This document shows, in pieces, positions 9,652 through 18,246 of a DNA stretch of 60,118 nt. Position numbers and translations under genes: made by a program. Location: contig NZ_JACRAH010000032.1 of the NCBI RefSeq assembly GCF_016234775.1, positions 1 through 60,118 on the forward strand, in the 5' to 3' direction. The notes under the pieces are model-generated. The model was not told where the DNA came from. It made no database searches and worked only from the letters and a program-made list of their open reading frames with translations. Each line of letters begins with the position of its first letter. The stretch's first letter is position 1. The DNA is from Aquabacterium sp. (GTDB lineage Bacteria; Pseudomonadota; Gammaproteobacteria; Burkholderiales; Burkholderiaceae_C).

Positions 9652-10950
9652 TTAATCCTGTTGTGGGCCCGCAAACGGGGTCAGGGCGCGGGCACAGGCC
9701 ATCGCGCTGGCCCAGGCCCATTGAAAGTTGTAGCCGCCCAGCCAGCCGGTGACGTCCACCACCTCGCCGATGAAGTGCAGGCCGGGCACGATCTTGCTCT
9801 CCATGGTCTGGGAGCTGAGGTCGCGGGTATCGACGCCGCCAGCGGTGACCTCCGCCTTGGCGTAGCCTTCCGTGCCGTTGGGCGTGATGGACCAGGCATT
9901 GCCTGCCTGCCCCAGTGCGTCCAGATCCTTGTCCTTGAGCTCGGCCAGGGCGGCGTCCGGCTTCAGAGCTGGGTTGGACACGGCCTGTTGCGCCAGCAGG
10001 GTTTGCGCCATGCGCTGCGGTACGGTGTCGCCCAGGCTCAATCCCCATTGGGTGGACAACTGCTTGCGCGAGCCGGTCTTGGCCTGCTTGAGGTTGTCAG
10101 CCAGATCCCGTTGGGGCACGAGGTTGAGCGTCAAAGGCTGGCCTGTCTGCCAGTAGCTGGAAATCTGCAGCACGGCCGGGCCGCTCAGGCCGCGATGGGT
10201 GAACAGCAGGTCCTCCAGGAAGGATGCAGGCGCGGTTTTCTTGTTGCGTTTGGCGCCTTCAGACGGCGGTGCGGGGGGTGTGCTGATCTCCACCTCCAGC
10301 GAGATGCCGGCCAACGACACGAACGGCGCCCATTGCTCGGCAGGAAAGGTCAAGGGGACCAAAGCAGGGCGCAGGGGCACGATGCGGTGGCCCATTTGAG
10401 CAGCGAGCTTCTGGCCGAAGTCGGTGGCGCCGATCTTCGGGATGGACAAGCCGCCGGTTGCAATCACGACCTGGTGAGCCCGAACCAGACCTTGGTCCGT
10501 GTCCAGTTCGAATCGGGCTTGATCTGCCGAGGATGTGCCCATCGGCCTGACGGCATGCACGGCGCAGGGCTGGCGCCGAACCACGCCACCCGCGTCACAC
10601 TCCTTGAGCAGCATGTCGATGATGTCGCCGGCGCTGCGGTCGCAAAACAGCTGTCCCTTGTGCTTCTCGTGCCAGGCAATACCGTGGCGCTCGATGAGAC
10701 TCAGGAAGTGTTGGGGCGTGAAACCCGTCAGCGCCGAGCGGCAGAAGTGGGGGTTCTCGCTCAGGAAGTTGGCCGGCGTGACCTCACGGTTGGTGAAGTT
10801 GCAGCGGCCGCCTCCAGAAATGCGGATCTTTTCGGCCACCTTGCTGGCGTGATCCAGCACCAGCACGCTCAGGCCTCGCTGGCCCGCCAAACCCGCACAA
10901 AACAGGCCGGCGGCACCTGCGCCGATCACGACGACATCGAACTTTGACAT
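9652..10950 (-). CDS. NAD(P)/FAD-dependent oxidoreductase, HI0933/YhiN (BaiN/RdsA) family
   Basis: This 432-residue flavoprotein begins with the FAD dinucleotide-binding motif [18 protein letters not shown] (residues 5 to 22). The family-specific [14 protein letters not shown] follows, and a C-terminal segment [17 protein letters not shown] with the preceding DVTG closes the FAD site. Members of this family are widespread, with roles proposed in rRNA dihydrouridine formation or in reductase activity; the substrate here is not evident. The gene is immediately upstream of ubiE on the same strand. Length is normal for the family. Confidence 0.9.
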   Translation of the reverse strand: MSKFDVVVIGAGAAGLFCAGLAGQRGLSVLVLDHASKVAEKIRISGGGRCNFTNREVTPANFLSENPHFCRSALTGFTPQHFLSLIERHGIAWHEKHKGQLFCDRSAGDIIDMLLKECDAGGVVRRQPCAVHAVRPMGTSSADQARFELDTDQGLVRAHQVVIATGGLSIPKIGATDFGQKLAAQMGHRIVPLRPALVPLTFPAEQWAPFVSLAGISLEVEISTPPAPPSEGAKRNKKTAPASFLEDLLFTHRGLSGPAVLQISSYWQTGQPLTLNLVPQRDLADNLKQAKTGSRKQLSTQWGLSLGDTVPQRMAQTLLAQQAVSNPALKPDAALAELKDKDLDALGQAGNAWSITPNGTEGYAKAEVTAGGVDTRDLSSQTMESKIVPGLHFIGEVVDVTGWLGGYNFQWAWASAMACARALTPFAGPQQD

Positions 10951-10974
10951 GCCGGGATTGTCGCAGCAGTGCGA

Positions 10975-12210
10975 TCAGGCCTCGTTGATGCCCAGCGTGC
11001 GCACCGTTGTGAACACGCCTTCTTCGCCTTCCTGCTCAGCCGCAACGGCACGGCCACGCCCTTGCCGCTTGGCTTCCTGCAGGGCCTGATCGGCTCGGTG
11101 TGTGGCGTCCGGCAGGGACTCGCCAGCTTGAATCTGTACCACGCCGAAACTCAGGCTCAAAGGCCTTTGTTGCAGCGACGAGCGCCCCTGGTCCACCTGC
11201 CTGACCATGCGGTCTGCCACGTGCAGGGCATCGTTGATGGTGGTGTTGGGCAGCAAGGCCACAAACTCGTCGCCGCCCAATCGGCCTACCAAGTCGCGGC
11301 TGCGCAGGATCTTGCGTGCGCTGCCCGCCACGAGTTTCAGTGCTTCGTCACCACCTGCATGGCCGCTTTCATCGTTGACTTGCTTGAAATGATCGATGTT
11401 GAACACCATCAGGGCAGATGAGCCGGGTGGGCTCAAACGCAGTGTCTGCGAGGCCATCTCGTTGAAGTGGCGGCGATTGGGAACCTGGGTGAGCATGTCG
11501 AAGTCGGCCATGATGCGCAACTGTCGGTGCGACTCGCGCAGGTCCTGTTCCGTGCGCTCGTAGGTCAACAGCAGGCACATGTAAACCGAGAACATGACGG
11601 CGGCCACCAGGCCGATCAGCACCACAGGCTGCTGGATCTGGTTGGGGTCTACCACCGGCACGCCCCACGCGCCGAAGGCGGCCACCATGCGCGGTACCTG
11701 GAAGCCTGCTGCCACGACCAGGAAGAACAGGATGGCCTTGAGATAAGGGCTTTGCCGCCAGTCGCGGATCGAATGCACCTGCCAGGCGGTGTAGGTGTAA
11801 AAGCAGATGTTGATCAGGCTGAATGAGGCGACACGTGCGCCGACGTCGTTGGGGTTCTGGCGCCAGATGGTGACGTAGGCGAGGAAACCGCCCACGAGCA
11901 ACACCAGGTCTGTGAGCGGTGGTGTTCGGAAGTTGCTGCGGATGTAGAACTGGCGCATGCCGGCCAGCATGGTCAGGGGCCATTGCAGCGACAGCAGGAC
12001 CGACAGCGGCACCATCCAGGGGTGCGTGTCATGCAGGAACAGCGTCAGGGCGCTGAGCATGTTGGCCCATTGGGCTGCCGTCCAGAACCAGTAGCCTCGG
12101 TAGGTGCGTTGCGTCACGCCGACCAAGGTCATGATCCCGGCGGCCATGAACAGCACGACGCCGATGACCAGGGTCAGCGTGGGCAAGTGAAGGGGTTCGA
12201 AATGAGGCAT
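10975..12210 (-). CDS. Membrane diguanylate cyclase (GGDEF)
   Basis: This 411-residue protein has an N-terminal region of about six or seven membrane segments (residues 10 to about 225), a short helical linker and a GGDEF domain. The domain opens with DFDMLTQVPNRRHFNEM and has an intact GGDEF signature at about residues 311 to 315, so it should make cyclic di-GMP from GTP. An RSRD motif exactly five residues before GGDEF matches the inhibitory RxxD I-site. No EAL domain is present. ATG 12210 (MPHFEPLH) is chosen over an upstream start because it begins the first membrane segment neatly. The input signal is unknown. Confidence 0.92.
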   Translation of the reverse strand: MPHFEPLHLPTLTLVIGVVLFMAAGIMTLVGVTQRTYRGYWFWTAAQWANMLSALTLFLHDTHPWMVPLSVLLSLQWPLTMLAGMRQFYIRSNFRTPPLTDLVLLVGGFLAYVTIWRQNPNDVGARVASFSLINICFYTYTAWQVHSIRDWRQSPYLKAILFFLVVAAGFQVPRMVAAFGAWGVPVVDPNQIQQPVVLIGLVAAVMFSVYMCLLLTYERTEQDLRESHRQLRIMADFDMLTQVPNRRHFNEMASQTLRLSPPGSSALMVFNIDHFKQVNDESGHAGGDEALKLVAGSARKILRSRDLVGRLGGDEFVALLPNTTINDALHVADRMVRQVDQGRSSLQQRPLSLSFGVVQIQAGESLPDATHRADQALQEAKRQGRGRAVAAEQEGEEGVFTTVRTLGINEA

Positions 12211-12374
12211 TGCGGCTTTTAACTGCTTGGTCGCAACATGATGTCCGGAAGTCGGACAAAATCCTCCTTCATGGTACCCCTGCACAGTTCTTTGTTGTGC
12301 GTCCTATTTTCACGCATGCAACGCGCTGTGTGAATCCCGCACTGCCGGGGTATTGACTACAGGAGAACACTGAG

Positions 12375-13193
12375 ATGGCGATGGACGTTGTGGATTTCGA
12401 AATCAAAGGCGCTGAAATGCAGTTCGTGGAGGTCGAGCTCGACCCGGGCGAGGCTGCCATCGGCGAGGCCGGCAGCATGATGTTCATGGAGTCCGGCATT
12501 GAGATGGACACGGTCTTTGGTGACGGATCGCCGCAACAAGGCGGCATTTTTGGCAAGTTGCTGGGGGCGGGCAAACGCCTGATCACCGGGGAGAGTCTGT
12601 TCACAACGGTTTACCAGAACCAGGGTAGTGGCAAGAAGCGCGTGGCATTCGCGGCCCCCTACCCGGGCAAGATCCTGCCGATGGACCTCAAGCAGCTCGG
12701 CGGCATGCTGATCTGCCAGAAGGATGCCTTCTTGTGCGCCGCGCGTGGCGTGTCCCTGGGGATTGCCTTTCAGCGCAAGCTCGGGACCGGCTTTTTTGGT
12801 GGTGAGGGTTTCATCATGCAAAAGCTGGAAGGCGATGGCATGGCCTTTGTGCACGCAGGCGGTACGGTCGTGCGGCGTGAGTTGAAGGCCGGCGAAACCC
12901 TTCTGGTCGACACAGGCTGCCTGGTGGCCTACACGTCAGGCGTGGATTTCGACATTCAATACGTGGGCAAGATCAAGACGGCCATGTTTGGCGGCGAGGG
13001 TGTGTTCCTGGCCAGGGTGACGGGCCCCGGCCATGTCTGGCTGCAGAGCTTGCCGTTCTCGCGACTGGCCTCCCGCATCTTTGCCGCCGCGCCCCAAACT
13101 GGCAGTGGTGGCCGCGAAGAGGGCAATCTGCTGAGCAGCCTGGGTGGCTCCGGCGGTCTGCTGGGATCGGTTCTGGGCAGCGATCGCAATTGA
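12375..13193 (+). CDS. AIM24 / TIGR00266 family protein
   Basis: This 272-residue protein matches the TIGR00266/AIM24 beta-sandwich family. The N-terminal FEIKGAEMQFVEVELDPGEAAIGEAGSMMFM region and the central GGEGFIMQKLEGDGMAFVHAGG are the recognisable parts. A Gly/Ser-rich tail (GSGGREEGNLLSSLGGSGGLLG) ends it. No catalytic residues are evident, and the bacterial members have no settled function. GGAG lies upstream of the ATG. It is divergent from the diguanylate cyclase gene across 164 bases that must hold both promoters. Confidence 0.85.
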   Translation: MAMDVVDFEIKGAEMQFVEVELDPGEAAIGEAGSMMFMESGIEMDTVFGDGSPQQGGIFGKLLGAGKRLITGESLFTTVYQNQGSGKKRVAFAAPYPGKILPMDLKQLGGMLICQKDAFLCAARGVSLGIAFQRKLGTGFFGGEGFIMQKLEGDGMAFVHAGGTVVRRELKAGETLLVDTGCLVAYTSGVDFDIQYVGKIKTAMFGGEGVFLARVTGPGHVWLQSLPFSRLASRIFAAAPQTGSGGREEGNLLSSLGGSGGLLGSVLGSDRN

Positions 13194-13293
13194 CTGGCTT
13201 GGTGCGCTGGATGGCTGGCGATACACGAGCAGCGGTCTGGCCTGACTCTGGGCCGGCTTACACTGGAGAGCTTGACCGAAGCTTAGTTATCCG

Positions 13294-14364
13294 ATGAACC
13301 GCACAGACAATCCGAGCGCCGCACGACATGTCCACTTTGGGCGTCTCGCCGGCGCTTTGCTAGCGGGCGTGTTGAGCCTTGGGCTTGGCTCGCCTGCAGC
13401 CTCTCAGACTGCATCCGCACCTGCTGCGACCTCGCACGCCAAGCCGCCCATCTTTGTTTTGAACTCGCTGGACGCCACGATCAGCGTGGTCGACCCGGTG
13501 AGTTTCAAAGAGTTGCGCCGCTTGCCCACAGGCAAGGAGCCGCATCACCTCTACCTCACGCCGGACGAGAAGTCGCTCATGGTCGCCAATGCGCGGGCTG
13601 ATTCCATGACCCTGGTGGACCCGAAGACAGGGCAGGTGCAGCGCGTGATGGAGGGCATTGCCGACCCCTATCAACTGCGTTTTTCGCCGGACATGAAGTG
13701 GTTCATCACGGCAGCCAATCGGCTCAACCACGTGGACATTTACCGCTCGATGCCCCGTCAGGGCGGTGGCGTGGATGTTTCGCTGGTCAAGCGTGTTCCT
13801 ACTGGTAAAACGCCCAGCCACATCAATGTGGACAGCAAGAGCACGGTCGCTTATGTGACCATGCAGGACAGCGATGAACTGATTGCCATTGATCTGGCTA
13901 CGCAGACGCCGCGCTGGAAGGTGCCAGTGGGCAAGCTGCCGGCAGATATATTTCTCACGCCAGATGACAAACAGTTGATGATCGGCCTGACCGGCGACAG
14001 TTATGTCGAGGTGTATGACATTACCGGTCCCAAGCCCGTTCTGAGCAAACGCATCAAGACAGGCGAGGGCGCTCATGCGTTTCGAGCCTGGGGTGACAAA
14101 CGCCATGTTCTGTTGAGTAACCGGGTGGCTAACACGATCAGCAAAATCGACATGCAGACCATGTCGGTGGTGGCCACTTATCCGGCGCCTGGTGGCCCGG
14201 ACTGCATGGACCTGATGTCGGATGGCAAGACCATCCTGGTGACTTCGCGCTGGGCACGCAAGCTGACTTTTATCGACACGGTCACGCAAAAGGTGATCCG
14301 TCAGATTCCACTGGGACGTTCGCCGCACGGCGTGTGGACGCTGGACCATGCGCCGCGCAACTGA
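13294..14364 (+). CDS. Secreted YVTN/YncE-type beta-propeller protein
   Basis: This 356-residue protein has a signal peptide (residues 1 to about 38, ending GSPAASQT) and then repeated blade motifs such as IFVLNSLDATISVVDP, LTPDEKSLMVANARADSMTLVDP and LTPDDKQLMIG. This is typical of seven-bladed YVTN beta-propellers in the periplasm. Such proteins bind partners, metals or cofactors, and nothing here points to heme or an enzyme active site. Its last 17 bases overlap the start of the polysaccharide deacetylase gene, so the two are translated as a unit. Confidence 0.85.
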   Translation: MNRTDNPSAARHVHFGRLAGALLAGVLSLGLGSPAASQTASAPAATSHAKPPIFVLNSLDATISVVDPVSFKELRRLPTGKEPHHLYLTPDEKSLMVANARADSMTLVDPKTGQVQRVMEGIADPYQLRFSPDMKWFITAANRLNHVDIYRSMPRQGGGVDVSLVKRVPTGKTPSHINVDSKSTVAYVTMQDSDELIAIDLATQTPRWKVPVGKLPADIFLTPDDKQLMIGLTGDSYVEVYDITGPKPVLSKRIKTGEGAHAFRAWGDKRHVLLSNRVANTISKIDMQTMSVVATYPAPGGPDCMDLMSDGKTILVTSRWARKLTFIDTVTQKVIRQIPLGRSPHGVWTLDHAPRN

Positions 14365-15190
14365 TGTCGCCTTGGCTGTGGCGGGCACGCTCGGGGTTTG
14401 TCTTCCTGTTTTGTGCCTGAGTGCCGGGTCGGTATGGGCTGATACGCCAACTGCCGAGCGCTGTGACAAGCCCGTTTACCTGACCATTGACACTGGCCAC
14501 ATGGGTGTTGCGCCTTTGATCGTGGACACGCTCCAACGCCATGGTGTCAAGGCCACCTTCTTTCTGGCCAACGAGCGCACCCAGCGTGTCGATGGCAAGA
14601 CCGAGGGCAGCACGCTGGATGCGCAATGGGCCCCGTGGTGGAAGGCGCTGGCGTCACAAGGTCACGACTTTGGTTCCCACACCTGGGACCACCTGAGCTG
14701 GCAAGCCGATGTGGCTGGCCGCTTCAGATTCAAGGGCTCGGCCGGTCCGCAGGCCGGGCAGGTGCAAACGCTCACCGCCCAGCAGTATTGCGCTCAACTT
14801 GCTCAACCAGCCCGGCGTTTCCAGGAGATGACGGGCCAATCCATGCGGGCTATTTTTCGAGCGCCTGGCGGCAAGACATCGCCGGCCTTGCTGGCTGCCG
14901 CGAAAGCCTGTGGCTGGCAGCACGTGCCCTGGACGCCTGCGGGCTTCCTCGGTGATGAGTTGTCCAGTGATCGTTACCCCAATGCCGCCTTGCTCAATCG
15001 GGCGCTGAAGAACGTACGCCAGGGGGAGATTCTCCTGATGCACCTGGGCATCTGGTCACGGCAGGACCCTTGGGCGCCCGCCGTGCTGGAGCCGCTCATC
15101 GTGGGGCTGCAGGCACGTGGCTTGTGTTTCGCGACGCTGCGTGCGCATCCTGATTTTGCTGCTGCGGGGCCGGCCCCGCTCAAGCCTTGA
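14348..15190 (+). CDS. Secreted polysaccharide deacetylase-like protein (NodB fold)
   Basis: This 280-residue protein has a signal peptide (about residues 1 to 35) and a NodB homology domain. Motif 1 reads LTIDTGHM instead of the usual TFDDG, so the first Asp (catalytic base) is present while the second, metal-binding Asp position is Thr. Motif 2 is intact as SHTWDH. The later motifs appear as RAPGGKTSP and LLMHLGIWSR. It probably acts on peptidoglycan or an exopolysaccharide in the periplasm, but the altered first motif makes metal use uncertain. The ATG lies inside the propeller gene (17-base overlap), and the sterol-desaturase-like gene starts 15 bases downstream. Confidence 0.82.
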   Translation: MRRATDVALAVAGTLGVCLPVLCLSAGSVWADTPTAERCDKPVYLTIDTGHMGVAPLIVDTLQRHGVKATFFLANERTQRVDGKTEGSTLDAQWAPWWKALASQGHDFGSHTWDHLSWQADVAGRFRFKGSAGPQAGQVQTLTAQQYCAQLAQPARRFQEMTGQSMRAIFRAPGGKTSPALLAAAKACGWQHVPWTPAGFLGDELSSDRYPNAALLNRALKNVRQGEILLMHLGIWSRQDPWAPAVLEPLIVGLQARGLCFATLRAHPDFAAAGPAPLKP

Positions 15191-15205
15191 ATTCAACATC
15201 GCATC

Positions 15206-16198
15206 ATGATTGATGAGACGCTGATCACCCCGCTGACCGACGCTTTCGGGCAGGTTCAGCAATGGCTGTTCGAAAACGCCGTGCAGCCCGCCATGTTTGC
15301 GGCAGGCATGGGCAATCTGCTCGAAGATGCCTATGCGGCGACTGGTTGGTTGCTGGTGGGGCTCATCCAGCTATTGCTGATGCTGTGCCTGATCGCACCA
15401 TTGCAACGTTGGCGGCCTGTCGAGCGTTTTGGCTTTGACAGGGGTGTGAGAGCCGATGTGATCTACACACTCCTGCACCGCTTGGGTGTGTTCCGCGTGG
15501 CCATGTTCTTTTCCGTCGAGCCTTTGCTGGATGGCTTGTTTGGCCAGGCCCGTGTGAATGGTCTGGATGGCATGCAGCTTGACGCCGCCATGGCGCCCTG
15601 GTGGCCGGGCGTGACCGACACGGCATGGGCCAGTTTCGTGCTGTATTTGCTGGTGTTCGATCTGGTGGATTACTGGATCCACCGCGGCCAACATCAAGTC
15701 AACCGTTGGTGGGCACTGCACGCGGTGCACCATAGCCAGCGCCACATGACGATGTGGAGCGACAACCGCAACCACCTGCTTGATGACGTCATCCGCGACC
15801 TGATCATCGCGTTCACGGCACGCGCCATCGGTGTGCCGCCAGGGCGGTTCGTGGCGGTGGTCGCGGTCACCCAGTTGATCGAGAACCTGTCGCATGCCAA
15901 CGCAAGGTTGACTTTTGGCTGGCTGGGGGAGCGTCTGCTCGTAGGGCCCAAGTTCCACCGCCTGCACCACGCGATTGGTCTGGGCCATGAAGGCAACAAA
16001 CCCGGTTCACTGGGTGGCTGCAATTTTGCCGTCCTGTTCCCGATCTGGGACATCGTGTTTCGCACCGCACGGTTCGATGGCCAGTTTGCCGCTACGGGCA
16101 TCCGCGATCAGTTGCCCGAGGAAGGTGGGCGGGACTACGGAGAAGGCTTCTGGGCTCAGCAATGGCTGGGGCTCAAGCGCCTGATCGGTCAAGGCTAA
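15206..16198 (+). CDS. Sterol desaturase / fatty acid hydroxylase family membrane protein
   Basis: This 330-residue integral membrane protein has about four hydrophobic segments and the three histidine clusters of the di-iron hydroxylase superfamily: HRGQH near residue 159, HAVHH near 172, and HRLHH near 251 followed by further His in GLGHEGN. These bind two iron atoms that activate oxygen to hydroxylate or desaturate a lipid. The lipid substrate cannot be told from sequence. It lies 15 bases after the deacetylase gene and probably shares its transcript. The C-terminal end is followed by a GC-rich hairpin. Confidence 0.88.
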   Translation: MIDETLITPLTDAFGQVQQWLFENAVQPAMFAAGMGNLLEDAYAATGWLLVGLIQLLLMLCLIAPLQRWRPVERFGFDRGVRADVIYTLLHRLGVFRVAMFFSVEPLLDGLFGQARVNGLDGMQLDAAMAPWWPGVTDTAWASFVLYLLVFDLVDYWIHRGQHQVNRWWALHAVHHSQRHMTMWSDNRNHLLDDVIRDLIIAFTARAIGVPPGRFVAVVAVTQLIENLSHANARLTFGWLGERLLVGPKFHRLHHAIGLGHEGNKPGSLGGCNFAVLFPIWDIVFRTARFDGQFAATGIRDQLPEEGGRDYGEGFWAQQWLGLKRLIGQG

Positions 16199-16206
16199 AG
16201 CGAAAG

Positions 16207-16227
16207 CGGGCGAGGCCAACTCGCCCG
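16207..16227 (+). other. GC-rich hairpin after the sterol-desaturase-like gene
   Basis: CGGGCGAG and CTCGCCCG form a perfect 8-bp stem around GCCAA. No T-run follows, so it is not a classical intrinsic terminator. It could protect the 3' end of the mRNA or slow transcription. Confidence 0.4.
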
Positions 16228-16236
16228 ACCTTGGGT

Positions 16237-17154
16237 ATGCTGGCAGCCATGCAGCGATCCCCCTTGAATGTTGTCTTGTCTTCTGGCACCTCGATCTCGT
16301 CTACGGCGCTGATGGCCGATTCGGCCTGGCGGGCTGTGGCGTATTGTCTGCACCCGCGTGTGATCTATCTGTCTCTTCTGCCCTTGATCCTGGCTGCCAC
16401 CGGTCTGGGGCTTCTGGGATGGTTCGGCTGGGAGCCAGGTGTGGCTGCGGTGCGGCAGGCGTTGGATACCTGGGGTATCAGCCATAACGTGCTGGCCTGG
16501 CTTGATCGCGCAGGCTTGAGCTTCCTGCGAACGGCCGCAGCACCCTTTCTGCTGGTGCTCATGGTCGTGCCGCTGGTGATTGTCGTGTGCCTGCTGCTGG
16601 TAGCGGGGTTGATGACACCATCCCTGGTCAAGCTCGTTCGCCACAGACGATTTCCTCAATTGCTCGATCGTGATGCAACCCCTTGGTGGCGCTCGCTATT
16701 GTGGTCGGCAGGGGCATCGATAACGGCTTTGGCCCTGTTTGTGGTGAGCCTGCCCTTGTGGCTGATGCCGATCTTTGCCGTGTTGGTGCCGCCCGTCATC
16801 TGGGGCTGGCTGACCTACCGCGTCATGGCTTTCGACACCCTGGTGGATGTGGCATCGCCGACCGAGCGGGAGGTCCTGCTCAAGCGCCACCATGGCAGCC
16901 TGCTGGGCATGGGCATCCTGTGTGGCTACATTGGCGCAGCACCGGCTGCGCTGTGGGCCATGGGGGCGCTGACCGTGATTCTGGCACCGCTGATGGTGCT
17001 GCTGTCGGTGTGGCTTTACACGCTGGTGTTCGCCTTCTCCAGCCTTTGGTTCGCGCATTTTCTTTTGAGTGCCTTGCAGGCCCAGCGCCAGGCTTCCCCA
17101 TCTTCATCAGTGTCTGGCGACACGGTCGACATCCACATCGGGACATCCACATGA
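16237..17154 (+). CDS. EI24 domain (CysZ-like) integral membrane protein
   Basis: This protein of about 305 residues belongs to the EI24/CysZ-like membrane family, with several hydrophobic segments, for example [43 protein letters not shown] and a C-terminal ALTVILAPLMVLLSVWLYTLVF. It carries the family loop with DRDATPWWRSLLWS. CysZ of enterobacteria is a sulfate transporter, but this protein lacks a cys gene context, so transport of sulfate is not implied. Starts at 16237, 16249 and 16312 are all plausible. Its stop codon overlaps the start of the CinA-like gene (ATGA). Confidence 0.78.
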   Translation: MLAAMQRSPLNVVLSSGTSISSTALMADSAWRAVAYCLHPRVIYLSLLPLILAATGLGLLGWFGWEPGVAAVRQALDTWGISHNVLAWLDRAGLSFLRTAAAPFLLVLMVVPLVIVVCLLLVAGLMTPSLVKLVRHRRFPQLLDRDATPWWRSLLWSAGASITALALFVVSLPLWLMPIFAVLVPPVIWGWLTYRVMAFDTLVDVASPTEREVLLKRHHGSLLGMGILCGYIGAAPAALWAMGALTVILAPLMVLLSVWLYTLVFAFSSLWFAHFLLSALQAQRQASPSSSVSGDTVDIHIGTST

Positions 17155-17954
17155 TCGGACTCATCATCATTGGCGACGAAATCCTCAGCGGACGCCGCCA
17201 GGACAAACATCTGAGCAAGGCCATCGAGTTGCTCTCCGAGCGCGGCATGGCCGTCTCATGGGTGCGCTATGTGGGTGATGAGCCCGAGCGCATCACGGCC
17301 GACCTTCGGCACGCGCTGGACAGCGGTGATGTGGTGTTCTCGTTTGGTGGCATTGGCGCTACGCCTGATGACCACACGCGTGCTTGCGCCGGCAAAGCCA
17401 CGGGCCGTGAACTGGTATTGCATCCGCAAGCCAGGGCGTTGATCCTGGATCGCTGCAAAGTCCTGGCAGAGCAGGATGGCAAGCCTTTCGAGCCAGATTC
17501 GGCTGACACACAGCGACGCCTGCAGATGGGTTTCTTTCCCGTTGGCGCGGACATCATCCCCAACCCCTACAACCAGATTCCCGGATTCACGCTGGAGGGG
17601 CGCGTGCACTTCCTGCCAGGCTTTCCTGTCATGGCCTGGCCCATGATGGCCTGGGCGCTCGACGAGTTGCACGCGGATCTGCACGGGCAGGGGCAACTGG
17701 CAGAGAAAGCTGTCGTGGTCTATGGCGCGATCGAGTCGGTGCTCACGCCTTTGATGGTGGAAGTCGAATCCCGCTATGCGCCGGTGAAAGTGTTCAGCCT
17801 GCCCAGCGTAGACCATCCGGTGCATGGACGCCACATCGAACTGGGCGTCAAAGGGGGGGCGCAAGAGGTCGAGGAGGCGTTTGCATACCTGCAGCAAGGT
17901 CTGCTCAAGCTTGGTGCAAAAACTGGCCCAATATTGGTGCGCAACCAGGGTTGA
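17151..17954 (+). CDS. CinA-like competence/damage-inducible protein (MoaB/Mog fold)
   Basis: This 267-residue protein has the MoaB/MogA molybdopterin-binding-like fold of the CinA N-terminal domain: LIIIGDEILSGRRQDKHL at the start and VFSFGGIGATPDDHTR in the middle. It lacks the C-terminal nicotinamide-mononucleotide deamidase domain found in full-length CinA, so it is the short form common in proteobacteria. Possible roles are nucleotide or pterin binding or ADP-ribose hydrolysis; none is proven by sequence. The ATG overlaps the stop of the EI24 gene by four bases, indicating translational coupling. Confidence 0.88.
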   Translation: MIGLIIIGDEILSGRRQDKHLSKAIELLSERGMAVSWVRYVGDEPERITADLRHALDSGDVVFSFGGIGATPDDHTRACAGKATGRELVLHPQARALILDRCKVLAEQDGKPFEPDSADTQRRLQMGFFPVGADIIPNPYNQIPGFTLEGRVHFLPGFPVMAWPMMAWALDELHADLHGQGQLAEKAVVVYGAIESVLTPLMVEVESRYAPVKVFSLPSVDHPVHGRHIELGVKGGAQEVEEAFAYLQQGLLKLGAKTGPILVRNQG

Positions 17955-17963
17955 TCACGCTTG

Positions 17964-17980
17964 TGCACCTATATAGTGCA
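17964..17980. promoter_or_regulatory. NtrC-binding site upstream of glnA
   Basis: TGCACC-TATAT-AGTGCA matches the NtrC consensus TGCACC-N5-GGTGCA at 11 of 12 arm positions. It lies about 180 bp upstream of the -24/-12 sigma-54 promoter of glnA, a normal distance for an enhancer acting through DNA looping. Confidence 0.8.
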
Positions 17981-18145
17981 TTTGTGGAGGTGCCCAGTTC
18001 GGCAGAGAGGCTTCCGAGATTTCACGATTTGAATCTTGTCCCCTTCAAGTGCATGGCGAATCGGACTTCGTGATCCGCTTCGGTGCGATCTGGCGGGGGA
18101 TTTCCCGTGCAAGGAATTCAAAAGCTTGATCTGTCACGACCTTGA

Positions 18146-18159
18146 GGCACGCTTTCTGC
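18146..18159 (+). promoter_or_regulatory. Sigma-54 (-24/-12) promoter of glnA
   Basis: AGGCACG-CTTT-CTGCT follows the TGGCACG-N4-TTGCW pattern with one mismatch per half. The invariant GG (18146-18147) and GC (18158-18159) are separated by exactly 10 bases. Transcription would begin near 18171, leaving about 75 bases of leader before the glnA start. Together with the upstream NtrC site this is a textbook nitrogen-controlled promoter. Confidence 0.75.
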
Positions 18160-18246
18160 TATTACACTTGCGCGCTGTTTCTGATCTGGAAACAGACATA
18201 TTTTCTCTTCTCGCATTCACATTAAGCCTCTTGCTAGGAGCACCTG

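Noticed and set aside
16683..17150. Upstream extension of the CinA-like frame
   Set aside because: It overlaps the EI24 membrane protein gene almost entirely. The ATG at 17151 starts the conserved domain and overlaps the preceding stop.
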